From positions 1 to 61,164 of the forward strand of contig JAIXLP010000094.1 in assembly GCA_026954015.1 (NCBI GenBank): a stretch of 61,164 nucleotides of DNA. Direction: 5' to 3'. The position numbers and the translations under genes were made by a program. The stretch is from Burkholderiales bacterium (GTDB taxonomy: Bacteria > Pseudomonadota > Gammaproteobacteria > Burkholderiales > Burkholderiaceae_C). Below are positions 9,343 through 17,460 of the stretch, piece after piece; the first letter of the stretch is position 1, and the number at the start of each line of letters is the position of its first letter. The notes under the pieces are model-generated. The model was given only the letters and a program-made list of their open reading frames with translations. It did not search any database and was not told the DNA's origin.

Positions 9343-9406
9343 GATGACGGCGATTTTCGCGGCATGCGAGGCGTTCGCGGCAAGCTCGGCCGCCGGCAAA
9401 CAAACG

Positions 9407-11677
9407 TCAGTTTGTGGCCTGCACGACGATGTCACGCACCCAGGTGCTGCCCGTTCGCGCGCGCAACCGGATGACCGACAGCCCTTGCGGGAGATCGACG
9501 GTAACGGCGTTGGAGAGCGCGGGGGTCTTGGCGGGCGAGGACGTACCGGGAATGAACTCGCCCGCCGGCGTGCCGTTCACGAACAACTCCAGCCGCGAAG
9601 ACGTATTCGCGTCGAGCGTCGTCAACGCCACAGAATACCGCCCTCCAGCAGTAGTGCGCACGGGCACCATCAGCATCTCGTTGTTCACCGAACCCTTGAG
9701 TTCATTGAGCTGATAGGCAGTTCCGCTGTAACCCCACGTGGAGCTACCACCCGCGTACGCCTGCACAGCCGCATCAGAGTCACGCAAGTACACCGTTCCT
9801 GGTACAGAAGTGCCCAGCGTGACGGACGCAACCGGACGGGTGGCCAGCGTGTCAAGAAAACGCATCTTGGGACTGGTAGTGTCCGCGACCGTAAGCTGTT
9901 TCGTACCATCAATGAACCACCACGGCGCACCCATGCTGCTGTAGTTGTAATACACCTGCATGTCCCCCCCGTTGGCGCGGAAGATGTCGTACGCGACGGC
10001 CATGCGCTCCGGCATGCGCGGATCGGTGTTGTACGTGTTGGCCACTGACGCATCCTTGCCTACACCAGGCTGTGGACCACCTTCATAGGCGATGAACCGC
10101 AGTCCATAGGCCTTGAGCAAAACAGCATCAACCTTGATCTTGTCGGCGTATGACGCGCTGGGCAGACCCTCGAAATACGCCTGCATCGTCGCGGGCTGCG
10201 TATCGCTCGCGGCAACCGTGGAGTCATAATACGTGGCGCCACCACCACCCCACCAGATCTTGGAGGCACTGCCTACGCCGTAAGTGCTCTCCGCCCAGCG
10301 AAGGGTGGCACCCAGACGACCGTATCCATTTCCGAACTGATTCGAAAATATCGGGCGTACCTGAGTCATCATCGCTTCGTCGCCCCAGACGCTACGGAAC
10401 GTCTGGCTGATAAACGCGGAGCGGCGCGCAATGAATTCCACGAATGGCGTTTCAGCGGCTTCAGACATCGCCACCACCCAACCGTAGTTGTAAAATCCCG
10501 AACCCCAGTTCCAGATTTCGTTGCCGTATTCGACATAAAGCTTCAGGTCGCTGCGTAGCGGCGGATACACAGGATCAGCACGGGTGCTGGTATAGGGCTG
10601 CTCACCATCCGAGCCGTAACGAAACAGTTGCGCCAGCTTGGTGATGTAGTCGTCATCCACCTTGACCGGCACATTGATCCACAGGTCACGCCCCGTCGCA
10701 TTCGCAAGCTGGATCAGCATTTCCCACGACTGACCTTTCTCTTTCGCTCTGCCGAGAAAATTCGGTAGCGTGCGCTCGCTCCAGTGCACCGTAGCGTTAC
10801 CATTGGTGTTGGTGGTATCCATGGCGCGAAGGACTTGCACCTTGCGCATGGCTTCGATGAATTCGGTAGTGAAGACGACGGAACCGTCGGTGGGATAGCC
10901 AGGACGCCACAGATGGATGTCGGTTACGCCATCGTTCCCAATAGAACTCGCGGAACGGCGTGTGGTGCGAAATTCCATCCAGCTATTTCCCGTGCTACCC
11001 CCGGGGAGTACCAAATCGGCCGTCGTCCGGTTGGTTGTGGCATCGTAATGCTGATTCTCGATCTTGCCAGCCGGATTAGCGATGACCCGCAATGTCGCCC
11101 TCCCGGTGAACGCCAGCTTGTACGTGCCAGCAGCGACGGCCGTCGACGTGAAGAAGAGATTGAAATCGCCCCTGGGGGAACCATCCGGGTCCTGCGTAGC
11201 CCCTTCGGGAGCGGCAATATTGGTGAAACTCGACTGGCGCACCACATCGGCCATCGCAAAGCTCCGATCCCAGTAGCTGAGCTGGGGCAGATTCATACCG
11301 ATTTCGGTTGCATGGGTAGGCGCATTTCCTGAACCCTGTGCCTGCGCAGTACCGGTGTCGGCCTCCTTATTTCCAACCGGCGCAGGCGCAGGTGCCTGCA
11401 CTGGGGTCTCGGTTGACCCCGATGGCGCCGGTGCAGATACGGGCGTCGCCAGCGCAGATGTGGATGGCAGTTCCATCACGGTATTCGCGGCCACCCTGGC
11501 CACGCTCACTTCCGCGGCATTCGCAACGGACATAGGGGCGCTTTCGGTCTGCGCGATCTCGCCGTCGGAACCACCCCCACACGCGACCAATGGCAGCGCG
11601 ATGGCCAAAGCCGCTGCCAGCCTGACCAGGGGGCCGGAGAGCACGCGAGAAGAAAGAGACTGTTTGACAGCAGACAT
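9407..11677 (-). CDS. Secreted lipoprotein, glycosidase-like with C-terminal carbohydrate-binding-like domain
   Basis: The 756-residue protein begins with a lipoprotein signal; the lipobox is LVAC with Cys33, followed by GGGSDGE. Residues about 45-120 are a Pro/Ala/Ser/Thr-rich linker. The central domain (about 125-600) contains YVEYGNEIWNWG and, further on, RFIAYEGGPQ. These two glutamates look like the acid/base and nucleophile pair of a retaining TIM-barrel glycosidase. The last about 130 residues are beta-rich (LELFVNGTPAGEFIPG, VIRLRARTGSTWVRD), like a CBM6/35 jelly roll. It lies downstream of the epsG end on the same strand after a 537-bp gap, so it may be transcribed separately. A role in processing the matrix polymer is inferred. 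Confidence 0.75.
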   Translation of the reverse strand: MSAVKQSLSSRVLSGPLVRLAAALAIALPLVACGGGSDGEIAQTESAPMSVANAAEVSVARVAANTVMELPSTSALATPVSAPAPSGSTETPVQAPAPAPVGNKEADTGTAQAQGSGNAPTHATEIGMNLPQLSYWDRSFAMADVVRQSSFTNIAAPEGATQDPDGSPRGDFNLFFTSTAVAAGTYKLAFTGRATLRVIANPAGKIENQHYDATTNRTTADLVLPGGSTGNSWMEFRTTRRSASSIGNDGVTDIHLWRPGYPTDGSVVFTTEFIEAMRKVQVLRAMDTTNTNGNATVHWSERTLPNFLGRAKEKGQSWEMLIQLANATGRDLWINVPVKVDDDYITKLAQLFRYGSDGEQPYTSTRADPVYPPLRSDLKLYVEYGNEIWNWGSGFYNYGWVVAMSEAAETPFVEFIARRSAFISQTFRSVWGDEAMMTQVRPIFSNQFGNGYGRLGATLRWAESTYGVGSASKIWWGGGGATYYDSTVAASDTQPATMQAYFEGLPSASYADKIKVDAVLLKAYGLRFIAYEGGPQPGVGKDASVANTYNTDPRMPERMAVAYDIFRANGGDMQVYYNYSSMGAPWWFIDGTKQLTVADTTSPKMRFLDTLATRPVASVTLGTSVPGTVYLRDSDAAVQAYAGGSSTWGYSGTAYQLNELKGSVNNEMLMVPVRTTAGGRYSVALTTLDANTSSRLELFVNGTPAGEFIPGTSSPAKTPALSNAVTVDLPQGLSVIRLRARTGSTWVRDIVVQATN

Positions 11678-12214
11678 GGGGGCCTCACCAGTGAACCATC
11701 CGAACCCGGCGAGAAAACATATCTGCCAACCGCCCTACCGAAGAAAGGCAAAGCAGGTACGCCGGGAACTGCGGGCGATTGGACCGGATTAGTCCGTTCG
11801 ACCTATTGCAGTTCGTTTCGGCGAGTAGCAGCGAGACTTAAGGATTCATACGCATTGTTACAACCAGGGGCCGTAAAAATCGCGTGAAATGCCGATGATG
11901 GTTACTACAGTTCCACGCTTGGACTATGAATACGATAGCTGGAGGTGGCTGAACACACGCGCCTTCCGGCGTACTACACGGTGAACCTGCCGGTGCGGCA
12001 CCGTAACAGCCGGAGTGACTCGAACGAGCCCCCCGTGTCGCGGCGCGTGGTGATGAAGCGCATACGGGCGAAAAGGGCCCGGCGTCACCGTGACACCACC
12101 GTTGCTGATGAAACTGACAACTACAAATAGCCGTCGCTGCAGCGTAGGCAACCGCGGCCTACGTCCAGGCAGAATGCCCGACGGCATGATGGGCAATGCT
12201 CGCCGTCTGTGCGC
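11678..12214. other. Intergenic region between epsG and the glycosidase-like lipoprotein gene
   Basis: No convincing gene is present; the short frames on both strands lack a usable ribosome site or family resemblance. The part near 11790-11940 is relatively A+T-rich and should hold the promoter of the lipoprotein gene, but no clear hexamer pair could be assigned. Small palindromes occur at about 11990-12005 and 12080-12095. Confidence 0.5.
12143..12163 (-). terminator. Candidate terminator after epsG
   Basis: The inverted repeat CGTAGGC/GCCTACG has a 7-nt loop and sits about 50 bp after the epsG stop. On the minus strand it is followed by a short TATTTGT rather than a clean U-tract, so it is weak as an intrinsic terminator. 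Confidence 0.35.
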
Positions 12215-13084
12215 TCAGTAGTAGCCGTAGCCGCGGCGCACGTCGGCGTCGGCCTTGTTGAGCACCACTCCGAGCAGCCGATCGGCCGGGATGTGCCGCA
12301 GGCTCTCCTCGATCTCGCGTTTGGTGCTGTCACCATTGCCCACCACGAGCAGCGCAGCATCGATGCGCGGCAGGATCGCCATCACATCGTCGCCAGCCAT
12401 GGCCGGTGGCAGATCGAAGATGACGGTGCGGTCGTCATAACGGTCTCGCAGGTCGGTGACGAGATCGGCAACCTGCGCTGAAGAAAGTATCTCGGACGCC
12501 TTGGTCACGGTGTCGTTGGTCGGCAGAACCACGAGCCGCGGCAGATCGGGATTGATCAACGCGTCAGCCATCGGCGCCCTGCCAGCCAGAACGTCGTTGA
12601 GCGATACGGCTTTGCGCACACCGAGGTAAGTGCCCACATGCGGGCGGCGCAGATCGAAATCGACCAGCATCGCGGTACGCTGGGTGTGGTGCGCAATGCT
12701 GATCGCGAGATTGATTGCGACAACGGTCTTGCCCGAAGCAGCCGTGGGAGAAGTGACGGCCAGCGTGCGCCAACCCTTTTCGTCCATCTTCTGCAGCACC
12801 TGGGTACGCAACACGTCAAACGCCCAGTTGTTGGGATTGCCCTTGTTGAAGGCGACGATGCGGTTGCGTTCCAGATGCGTCCGATCGAGCCTCATCACCG
12901 CGGTCTGCGTGTAGCTGATATCCGCTGCCGCGGGCGCGGTGCCGAGGCGCGGCGCAGATGGAACGGTCTCCGGTGCGGCAACAGGTGCGGAACGGGTGTC
13001 TCTTCGGGCGGGATGCGCCGCGGCCTCGTCGGCTTGTTGCGCACGCGCCTTTTCCAGTGCGAGTTTGATACGTTCCATGGTCAT
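12215..13084 (-). CDS. epsG: Capsular-type tyrosine kinase (BY-kinase), EpsG family
   Basis: The 289-residue P-loop ATPase is of the CpsD/CapB type. After a variable proline/alanine-rich N-terminus (about 1-85) come RTQVLQKM, the Walker A region TSPTAASGKT, Walker A-prime MLVDFDLRRP and Walker B VIFDLPP. The tail GYGYY gives a minimal tyrosine cluster as autophosphorylation target. EpsG partners EpsF to control polymer length, cycling between phosphorylated and free states at the inner membrane. The start at 13084 forms an ATGA overlap with the epsF stop, so the two are translationally coupled. A longer upstream frame to 13198 overlaps epsF and is rejected. Confidence 0.9.
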   Translation of the reverse strand: MTMERIKLALEKARAQQADEAAAHPARRDTRSAPVAAPETVPSAPRLGTAPAAADISYTQTAVMRLDRTHLERNRIVAFNKGNPNNWAFDVLRTQVLQKMDEKGWRTLAVTSPTAASGKTVVAINLAISIAHHTQRTAMLVDFDLRRPHVGTYLGVRKAVSLNDVLAGRAPMADALINPDLPRLVVLPTNDTVTKASEILSSAQVADLVTDLRDRYDDRTVIFDLPPAMAGDDVMAILPRIDAALLVVGNGDSTKREIEESLRHIPADRLLGVVLNKADADVRRGYGYY

Positions 13085-14733
13085 GACAGTCGCAGGATGA
13101 TCTTGAACACGAGCGTATCCAGAGGCATGTAGAAGAAATGCACCGCAGCCAGCGCCGCAATGAGCACGATCAGCGCCGCGATGCCCGAACGCAGCCATAG
13201 CTTGCGCTGGCGCACGGTCTCCTCCGCGATGACGATGTAGGGCACCATCACCAGCGGGCGCCGGCCGACGATTGCCGCCAGTGCGTCCGCACCCCGCACG
13301 GTGCCGTGCAGCGTTTCAAGCAGCATCACGAGCCCACCCGCGGCACCGGCAGCCAGCGCCAAGCCCAGCGCGATCATCTTCTTGCGGTTGGGTTTGATCG
13401 GGCGATCGGGCGCAATGGGCGGTTCCAGCAGCGTGAACCGCTCGGCCTTCTGTTCACCCTCGAGGTTTTCCGCCACCTGCGCGCTCATCTGCTTGGCGCG
13501 GATTTCCTCGTACTTGCGTTGTGCACCTTCACGATCGCGCATCAGCGTCGCAAGCCCGCGCTCTACCTCTGGCGCCTGCAGCATCTGGTTTTCCGCCTGG
13601 CGCAATTGCGCCTGCAGCTGCCCCTGTTCAGCGCGCAGGGTAGTCATGCGCGCCCGGGCTGCCGCCATGCGCGACTCGATCTTGGCGGCGACAAGCTGCG
13701 CCGCAGCCACACTGGGGGAGACGGGCAACCCATTGGCACCTGGACTGGGTACTGCGGGTCGTGGCTCCTTGGCGGCATCCGCGATGGCTTTTTCGAGTGC
13801 CGCAATCCGGCGTTTCGTGGCGCGTACGTCGGGGTGGTTGTCGGTATAGGTTTCCAGCATGGAGGCCAGCTGTGCGCGCGCTTTTTGCAATTCGACCTCG
13901 TTGGCGTCCGCCATGCCCACAAGCGAGGAGCCGCCACCGGTTGCCGCGGCGGCACTGGCCACCGCGGCCTTGGCGCTGGCGAGCTCCACATCGAGCGAAC
14001 GCACCTCTTCGGCGGCGTCGTTGTAGTCACGCTGGCTGGTGCGCAGGTCCGACTCGAGCCGCTGGATCGCATTCATGCTCATCGCGGCGTTCTGCGGCAG
14101 CGCGGTGGCATTGCGCTCCTTGTAAGTGGCGATCTGTGCCTCGATCTTGTCCAGTTCGGCCTTGATCTTGTTGGCCTCCTGGGTCAGGAACTCGGTGGTC
14201 TGCGTGGCGCGTTCGGTGCGCACCTTGACGTTTTCGTTGAGGAACAGCGTCACGAGTTCATTGGCCACACGCTGCGCCACGTCGGGGCGGCGATCATCGA
14301 ATGACACCTTGAACGCGATCGTCGCCGATGACCCACGCTGGCCTGGCTGTACGTTGGCGTTGACGATCTGCACACCGATGAGGTCACGCATTTCGTCGAT
14401 CTGCTCGGACGGCGTGAAAGTGATCGGCCGATCCTTGAACAATCCGTATTTCTCGATGATGCGCATCAGGTTGTCACGCGTCATGACGCGCTGGCGTATC
14501 ACCTGGATGCGCTCGTCGGCGTAGCTCGTGACGGTGGCCTGCACCAGATCGGTCGGAATCTGCTGCGACTCGACCATGATCGTGCCCGTGGATTGGTATA
14601 CCGGAGGCACGAGCAGCGCAACAGCGATCGCCACCGCGGCAACCCCGATGAAAGTGGACGCAATGAGCAGCGCCCGGCGCTTGATGATCGCGATGTAGTC
14701 GCGCAGCGAGGGCTGGTAGTCTTCTTGTGGCAT
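13081..14733 (-). CDS. epsF: Polysaccharide chain-length determinant, Wzz/EpsF family
   Basis: The 550-residue polysaccharide co-polymerase starts MPQEDYQPSLRDYIAIIKRR, followed by a transmembrane segment near residues 18-38. A large periplasmic region with long coiled coils (about 170-410, rich in Ala, Glu, Gln and Arg) follows. A second transmembrane segment near residue 425 follows a PIAPDRPIKPNRKK proline-rich motif, and there is a third hydrophobic stretch at the C-terminus. This is the PCP-2a layout with a separate kinase. It sets the modal chain length together with the Wzy-like polymerase and contacts the export protein. It overlaps epsG by 4 nt and lies 35 nt after the outer-membrane protein gene. 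Confidence 0.92.
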   Translation of the reverse strand: MPQEDYQPSLRDYIAIIKRRALLIASTFIGVAAVAIAVALLVPPVYQSTGTIMVESQQIPTDLVQATVTSYADERIQVIRQRVMTRDNLMRIIEKYGLFKDRPITFTPSEQIDEMRDLIGVQIVNANVQPGQRGSSATIAFKVSFDDRRPDVAQRVANELVTLFLNENVKVRTERATQTTEFLTQEANKIKAELDKIEAQIATYKERNATALPQNAAMSMNAIQRLESDLRTSQRDYNDAAEEVRSLDVELASAKAAVASAAAATGGGSSLVGMADANEVELQKARAQLASMLETYTDNHPDVRATKRRIAALEKAIADAAKEPRPAVPSPGANGLPVSPSVAAAQLVAAKIESRMAAARARMTTLRAEQGQLQAQLRQAENQMLQAPEVERGLATLMRDREGAQRKYEEIRAKQMSAQVAENLEGEQKAERFTLLEPPIAPDRPIKPNRKKMIALGLALAAGAAGGLVMLLETLHGTVRGADALAAIVGRRPLVMVPYIVIAEETVRQRKLWLRSGIAALIVLIAALAAVHFFYMPLDTLVFKIILRLS

Positions 14734-14768
14734 GCGCAGGCAGGGCAGACCGCTCCGGGCGGAACTGG

Positions 14769-15905
14769 TCAGAAGTCAGGGTGGGAATAGGTGAGTACGA
14801 CGCTCGCCATCGTGGAGGCGGCCCGTGTATTTACGAAGAAGTCGCTGCGCTCGACCTGCAGGCGGCGTACGGAAAAGCCGACGCGCCAAAGCGGGCTGAG
14901 CTCGGTGGAGACACGCATGCCGACCGAGCGCGTGGCGCTCGTCAACGTACCGCGTGTACGGTTGTACGCGAGATCAAGTCCCACGCGGGTGAACTCAGTG
15001 AGCGCATATTCAGCGCCTGCGCGCATCTGCTGATTGGGCGAAAAGGTACCGCGCAGGCTGTCGGTGACCGGTCCACGCGAAAAGCCGAGCGATGCGCTCC
15101 AGCGCGGCGCCTGGTAGGCAGCCTGCGCGGCGAACTGAGCGGCGGTGTCGCTGATGGGGCCGGTATAGCTCGACCCACCGCCGCTCACCATCCAAGACCA
15201 CGGATCTCCCGGAATATTGCTGCGGTAACCCACGGTGACGCCGCGCATCATGCTGCTTGCGATAAACGGCGTATCAGGAACAAAGTTCGAGAGGTTCGCG
15301 GACGCAAAGACGCTTGTACCCGGCGCGAGAGCGCGGCCGAACTCGACGCTGGCGCCAACCTGCCGACTGTCGGGCGTCATGGTGCCGGAATAGCGGTTCC
15401 AACTGGCGTTGACACTGCCTGAGAGCGTGTACAGCTCGGTCAGCTCGCGCTGAGCCGAAGCCGCGAGCACCCGTGAGGTACGCGTGCCATCGGTCACGAG
15501 CTGGCCGGTTTCATCCAGCAGTGCGTCGCGCAAAGCAACTTGCGCAACGCCCGCGCGCAACACGTAGACGGAACGCTCCGTTGCGTGCTGCCACTGCACA
15601 TCGCCATCCAGATCCTGGCGGTTGCGACTGAGCGCAGTATTGCTGCTTTGCTCCAGCGTTGCGCCCAGCTTGAGATCCAATTCGTCGGCGCCTTCACGGC
15701 GCAGCAAGGTGTACCGGGGCGCAACGCGCCAGCGCGAAACGCTGCCCGCCGAAGTAGTGGAAAGCGCCGGGTTCGAGTCGTATTCCAGCGTCGTGGGCAC
15801 TTCAACCTTCTGCTGGTAGAGCGACTGCGCCTGCAGTGACCCGGCCACGCCCAAGCCGAGCGTGGCAGCAGCCAAGACAAGCAGGCGATGGCGCTGACCA
15901 CTCAT
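14769..15905 (-). CDS. epsL: Outer-membrane beta-barrel protein of exopolysaccharide operons (EpsL-like)
   Basis: The 378-residue protein has a cleavable signal peptide (VAGSLQAQ). The mature part is a series of alternating amphipathic strands, with EYDSNPAL near the N-terminus and the C-terminal ASVVLTYSHPDF ending in phenylalanine, as outer-membrane barrels do. Position between the export protein and the chain-length gene fits the EpsL family found with PEP-CTERM-associated exopolysaccharide loci. It may help the polymer cross the outer membrane or anchor it there; the exact function of the family is not known. Its ATG overlaps the stop of the export protein gene by 4 nt. Confidence 0.75.
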   Translation of the reverse strand: MSGQRHRLLVLAAATLGLGVAGSLQAQSLYQQKVEVPTTLEYDSNPALSTTSAGSVSRWRVAPRYTLLRREGADELDLKLGATLEQSSNTALSRNRQDLDGDVQWQHATERSVYVLRAGVAQVALRDALLDETGQLVTDGTRTSRVLAASAQRELTELYTLSGSVNASWNRYSGTMTPDSRQVGASVEFGRALAPGTSVFASANLSNFVPDTPFIASSMMRGVTVGYRSNIPGDPWSWMVSGGGSSYTGPISDTAAQFAAQAAYQAPRWSASLGFSRGPVTDSLRGTFSPNQQMRAGAEYALTEFTRVGLDLAYNRTRGTLTSATRSVGMRVSTELSPLWRVGFSVRRLQVERSDFFVNTRAASTMASVVLTYSHPDF

Positions 15906-16474
15906 GGCACGAGAACCGTGTCGCCGGCCTGGAGCGGTACGTTGGTTTGCAGGCTCTCCCCCTTGACGAGGTCGTTGTAGCGCACCGTCAATATCGAACT
16001 CTTGCCACCTTGGCTACGCAGCACGCGCACCGCATTGCCATCGGCAAAGCGGTCGAGCCCGCCCACCTGGCTGAGCGCCTGCAACACCGTGGTGCTGTCG
16101 GTCGTGAGCGGTACCACACCGGGCTTGAGCACCTTGCCGATCACGTACACGACGTTGCCGTCGGCGCTCACGACCGTCACGGTGGCGATCGGGTCGGGCA
16201 TATAGGGCTTCAGGCGCTCGACAATGAGTTTTTCCACATCCTCGGTGCCCAGCCCTGCCACGACCAACCGCCCTACGAGCGGCACGGTGATGCTGCCATC
16301 GGGCAGTACGCGCACCTCGCGCTGCAGTGCGTCTTCACGCCAGACGGATACTTGCAGACGGTCGGCCGGACGCAGGGTGTAATGGTCTTCGGCCTGCGCC
16401 CATGTCGGGAACGCGAAGAGCGAGCCCAACACGAGCAGAAACGATGCCCATCCAGACAGTGAGAAGAATTTCAT
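15902..16474 (-). CDS. epsE: Polysaccharide export protein (Wza-like, EpsE family)
   Basis: The 190-residue secreted protein has a signal peptide ending in TWAQA. It contains the poly-export domain (YTLRPADRLQVSVWRE, VLPDGSITVPLVGRL) and one SLBB-like domain (VVYVIGKVLKPGVVPL, VLQALSQVGGL). No lipobox cysteine is present, unlike classic Wza. It lacks a C-terminal helix for the outer membrane, so it depends on another protein, probably the EpsL-like barrel next to it, to complete the channel. It is the first gene of the epsE-L-F-G block; all junctions in the block are tight. A strong hairpin-plus-T-tract lies upstream of its start. Confidence 0.9.
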   Translation of the reverse strand: MKFFSLSGWASFLLVLGSLFAFPTWAQAEDHYTLRPADRLQVSVWREDALQREVRVLPDGSITVPLVGRLVVAGLGTEDVEKLIVERLKPYMPDPIATVTVVSADGNVVYVIGKVLKPGVVPLTTDSTTVLQALSQVGGLDRFADGNAVRVLRSQGGKSSILTVRYNDLVKGESLQTNVPLQAGDTVLVP

Positions 16475-16536
16475 GAGCGACTTTCAACAAAGATGCGCGT
16501 TACCGAAGTCTGCGACCGAACCACGGTCGCCAGCGC

Positions 16537-16562
16537 AAAGAAAAAGGGGCGCAAAGCCCCCC
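16537..16562 (-). terminator. Intrinsic terminator between the PEP-CTERM gene and epsE
   Basis: Reading the minus strand, GGGGC-TTTGC-GCCCC is followed directly by TTTTTCTTT, a textbook rho-independent terminator. It lies about 210 bp after the sorting-signal protein gene and only about 63 bp before the epsE start codon, so it may also work as an attenuator in the epsE leader. Confidence 0.75.
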
Positions 16563-16772
16563 AAATGATACCAACGCCATCGCGGCGAACCGACCTGCCT
16601 GCGCGCGATCCAAGCTAGCTATCGTACCCGCCGTGTTCCAGACGCAACGCCATCGCATCGGGCACAGCCATGCTGCAGGCCTCAACAGTACTACCCAGCG
16701 CACGTGTGTCGGTCACGAAATCACGAAACGTGAAGCGGCTCATGAAACGTCCGCAAACACAAAAGCGGCGGC

Positions 16773-17354
16773 TCACAGCTTGCGGCGACTCGAAAAACCA
16801 ACAAAACCCAGCAAACCGGCGCCAAACATCCAGAGCGCTCCGGGGAGCGGTACAGCAGAGACTTCGGCAGTGGACGCCTCCCGGCCAGTCTGCTTCTTCT
16901 GAACCTGCAAGACGTACTGGCCCTCCTGCAGCGAATAGTGGAAACTCTGCCGCGCCGTGAGGTCGGGCACGGTTGCATACAGCGCACCTTGTGCGACACC
17001 ATGTTTGGGCGCCCCGACAACCTGCATCAACCTCAACCCCGTCCCCACTCCGGTATCTCCATCTTCCCGGAGGAAATAACGCACCGGCACGGTCTGGTCG
17101 CTCGCGCTCCCCAGCGCAAATGTCGTCAGCGTGTCAAAAGCATCAACCACCAACTCGTAGAAGTGGTTTGCCGAGTGGGTTTGGCCATTGGATCGGCCAT
17201 CCGCACCATGATTGCGAGCCTCCTTCGCGGCCGAAAACGATGCGCCGTTGCCCACGCCGTAGGTGTCCAAGGGCGTCACCGGCTCGGCGCCAGCGCCACT
17301 CGCCAGCGCCAGAAACGCAGCCGCGACCAGGAAATGCAGGGTTTTCGGAATCAC
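16773..17354 (-). CDS. PEP-CTERM (VPLPG variant) sorting-signal protein
   Basis: This secreted protein of about 193 residues carries a signal peptide (IPKTLHFLVAAAFLALASGAGA). The C-terminus has a sorting signal: VPLPGALWMFGAGLLG, a short hydrophobic helix and a basic end (SSRRKL). This is the VPLPA-type PEP-CTERM signal cleaved by exosortases. The middle part has no family I recognise. No ATG is available; the GTG at 17354 gives the best signal peptide, and a TTG at 17363 is the alternative. It lies between the sugar transferase and epsE genes, as expected for an exosortase-linked polysaccharide locus. No exosortase is seen in the window, so the processing enzyme must be encoded elsewhere. 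Confidence 0.8.
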   Translation of the reverse strand: MIPKTLHFLVAAAFLALASGAGAEPVTPLDTYGVGNGASFSAAKEARNHGADGRSNGQTHSANHFYELVVDAFDTLTTFALGSASDQTVPVRYFLREDGDTGVGTGLRLMQVVGAPKHGVAQGALYATVPDLTARQSFHYSLQEGQYVLQVQKKQTGREASTAEVSAVPLPGALWMFGAGLLGFVGFSSRRKL

Positions 17355-17460
17355 TGGGAACAATCGAAACGCACTAAAGACAATGGAACCAATGGTAGCT
17401 ACAGCGTCGCAGTACCTCAATGGCCCGTTGGTACTAGCCGGCGCGTCGCCCAGCCCAACG

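Noticed and set aside
8638-9435. Considered as the missing exosortase
   Set aside because: No catalytic Cys-Arg-His pattern of exosortases; resemblance is to phosphoethanolamine transferase membrane domains.
11945-12130. Possible 61-residue small gene in the 537-bp gap
   Set aside because: GTG start sits directly against GGAG with no spacer, and the product is basic and without family features.
13306-14304. 332-residue plus-strand frame opposite epsF
   Set aside because: Shadow of the chain-length gene; no signal or domain.
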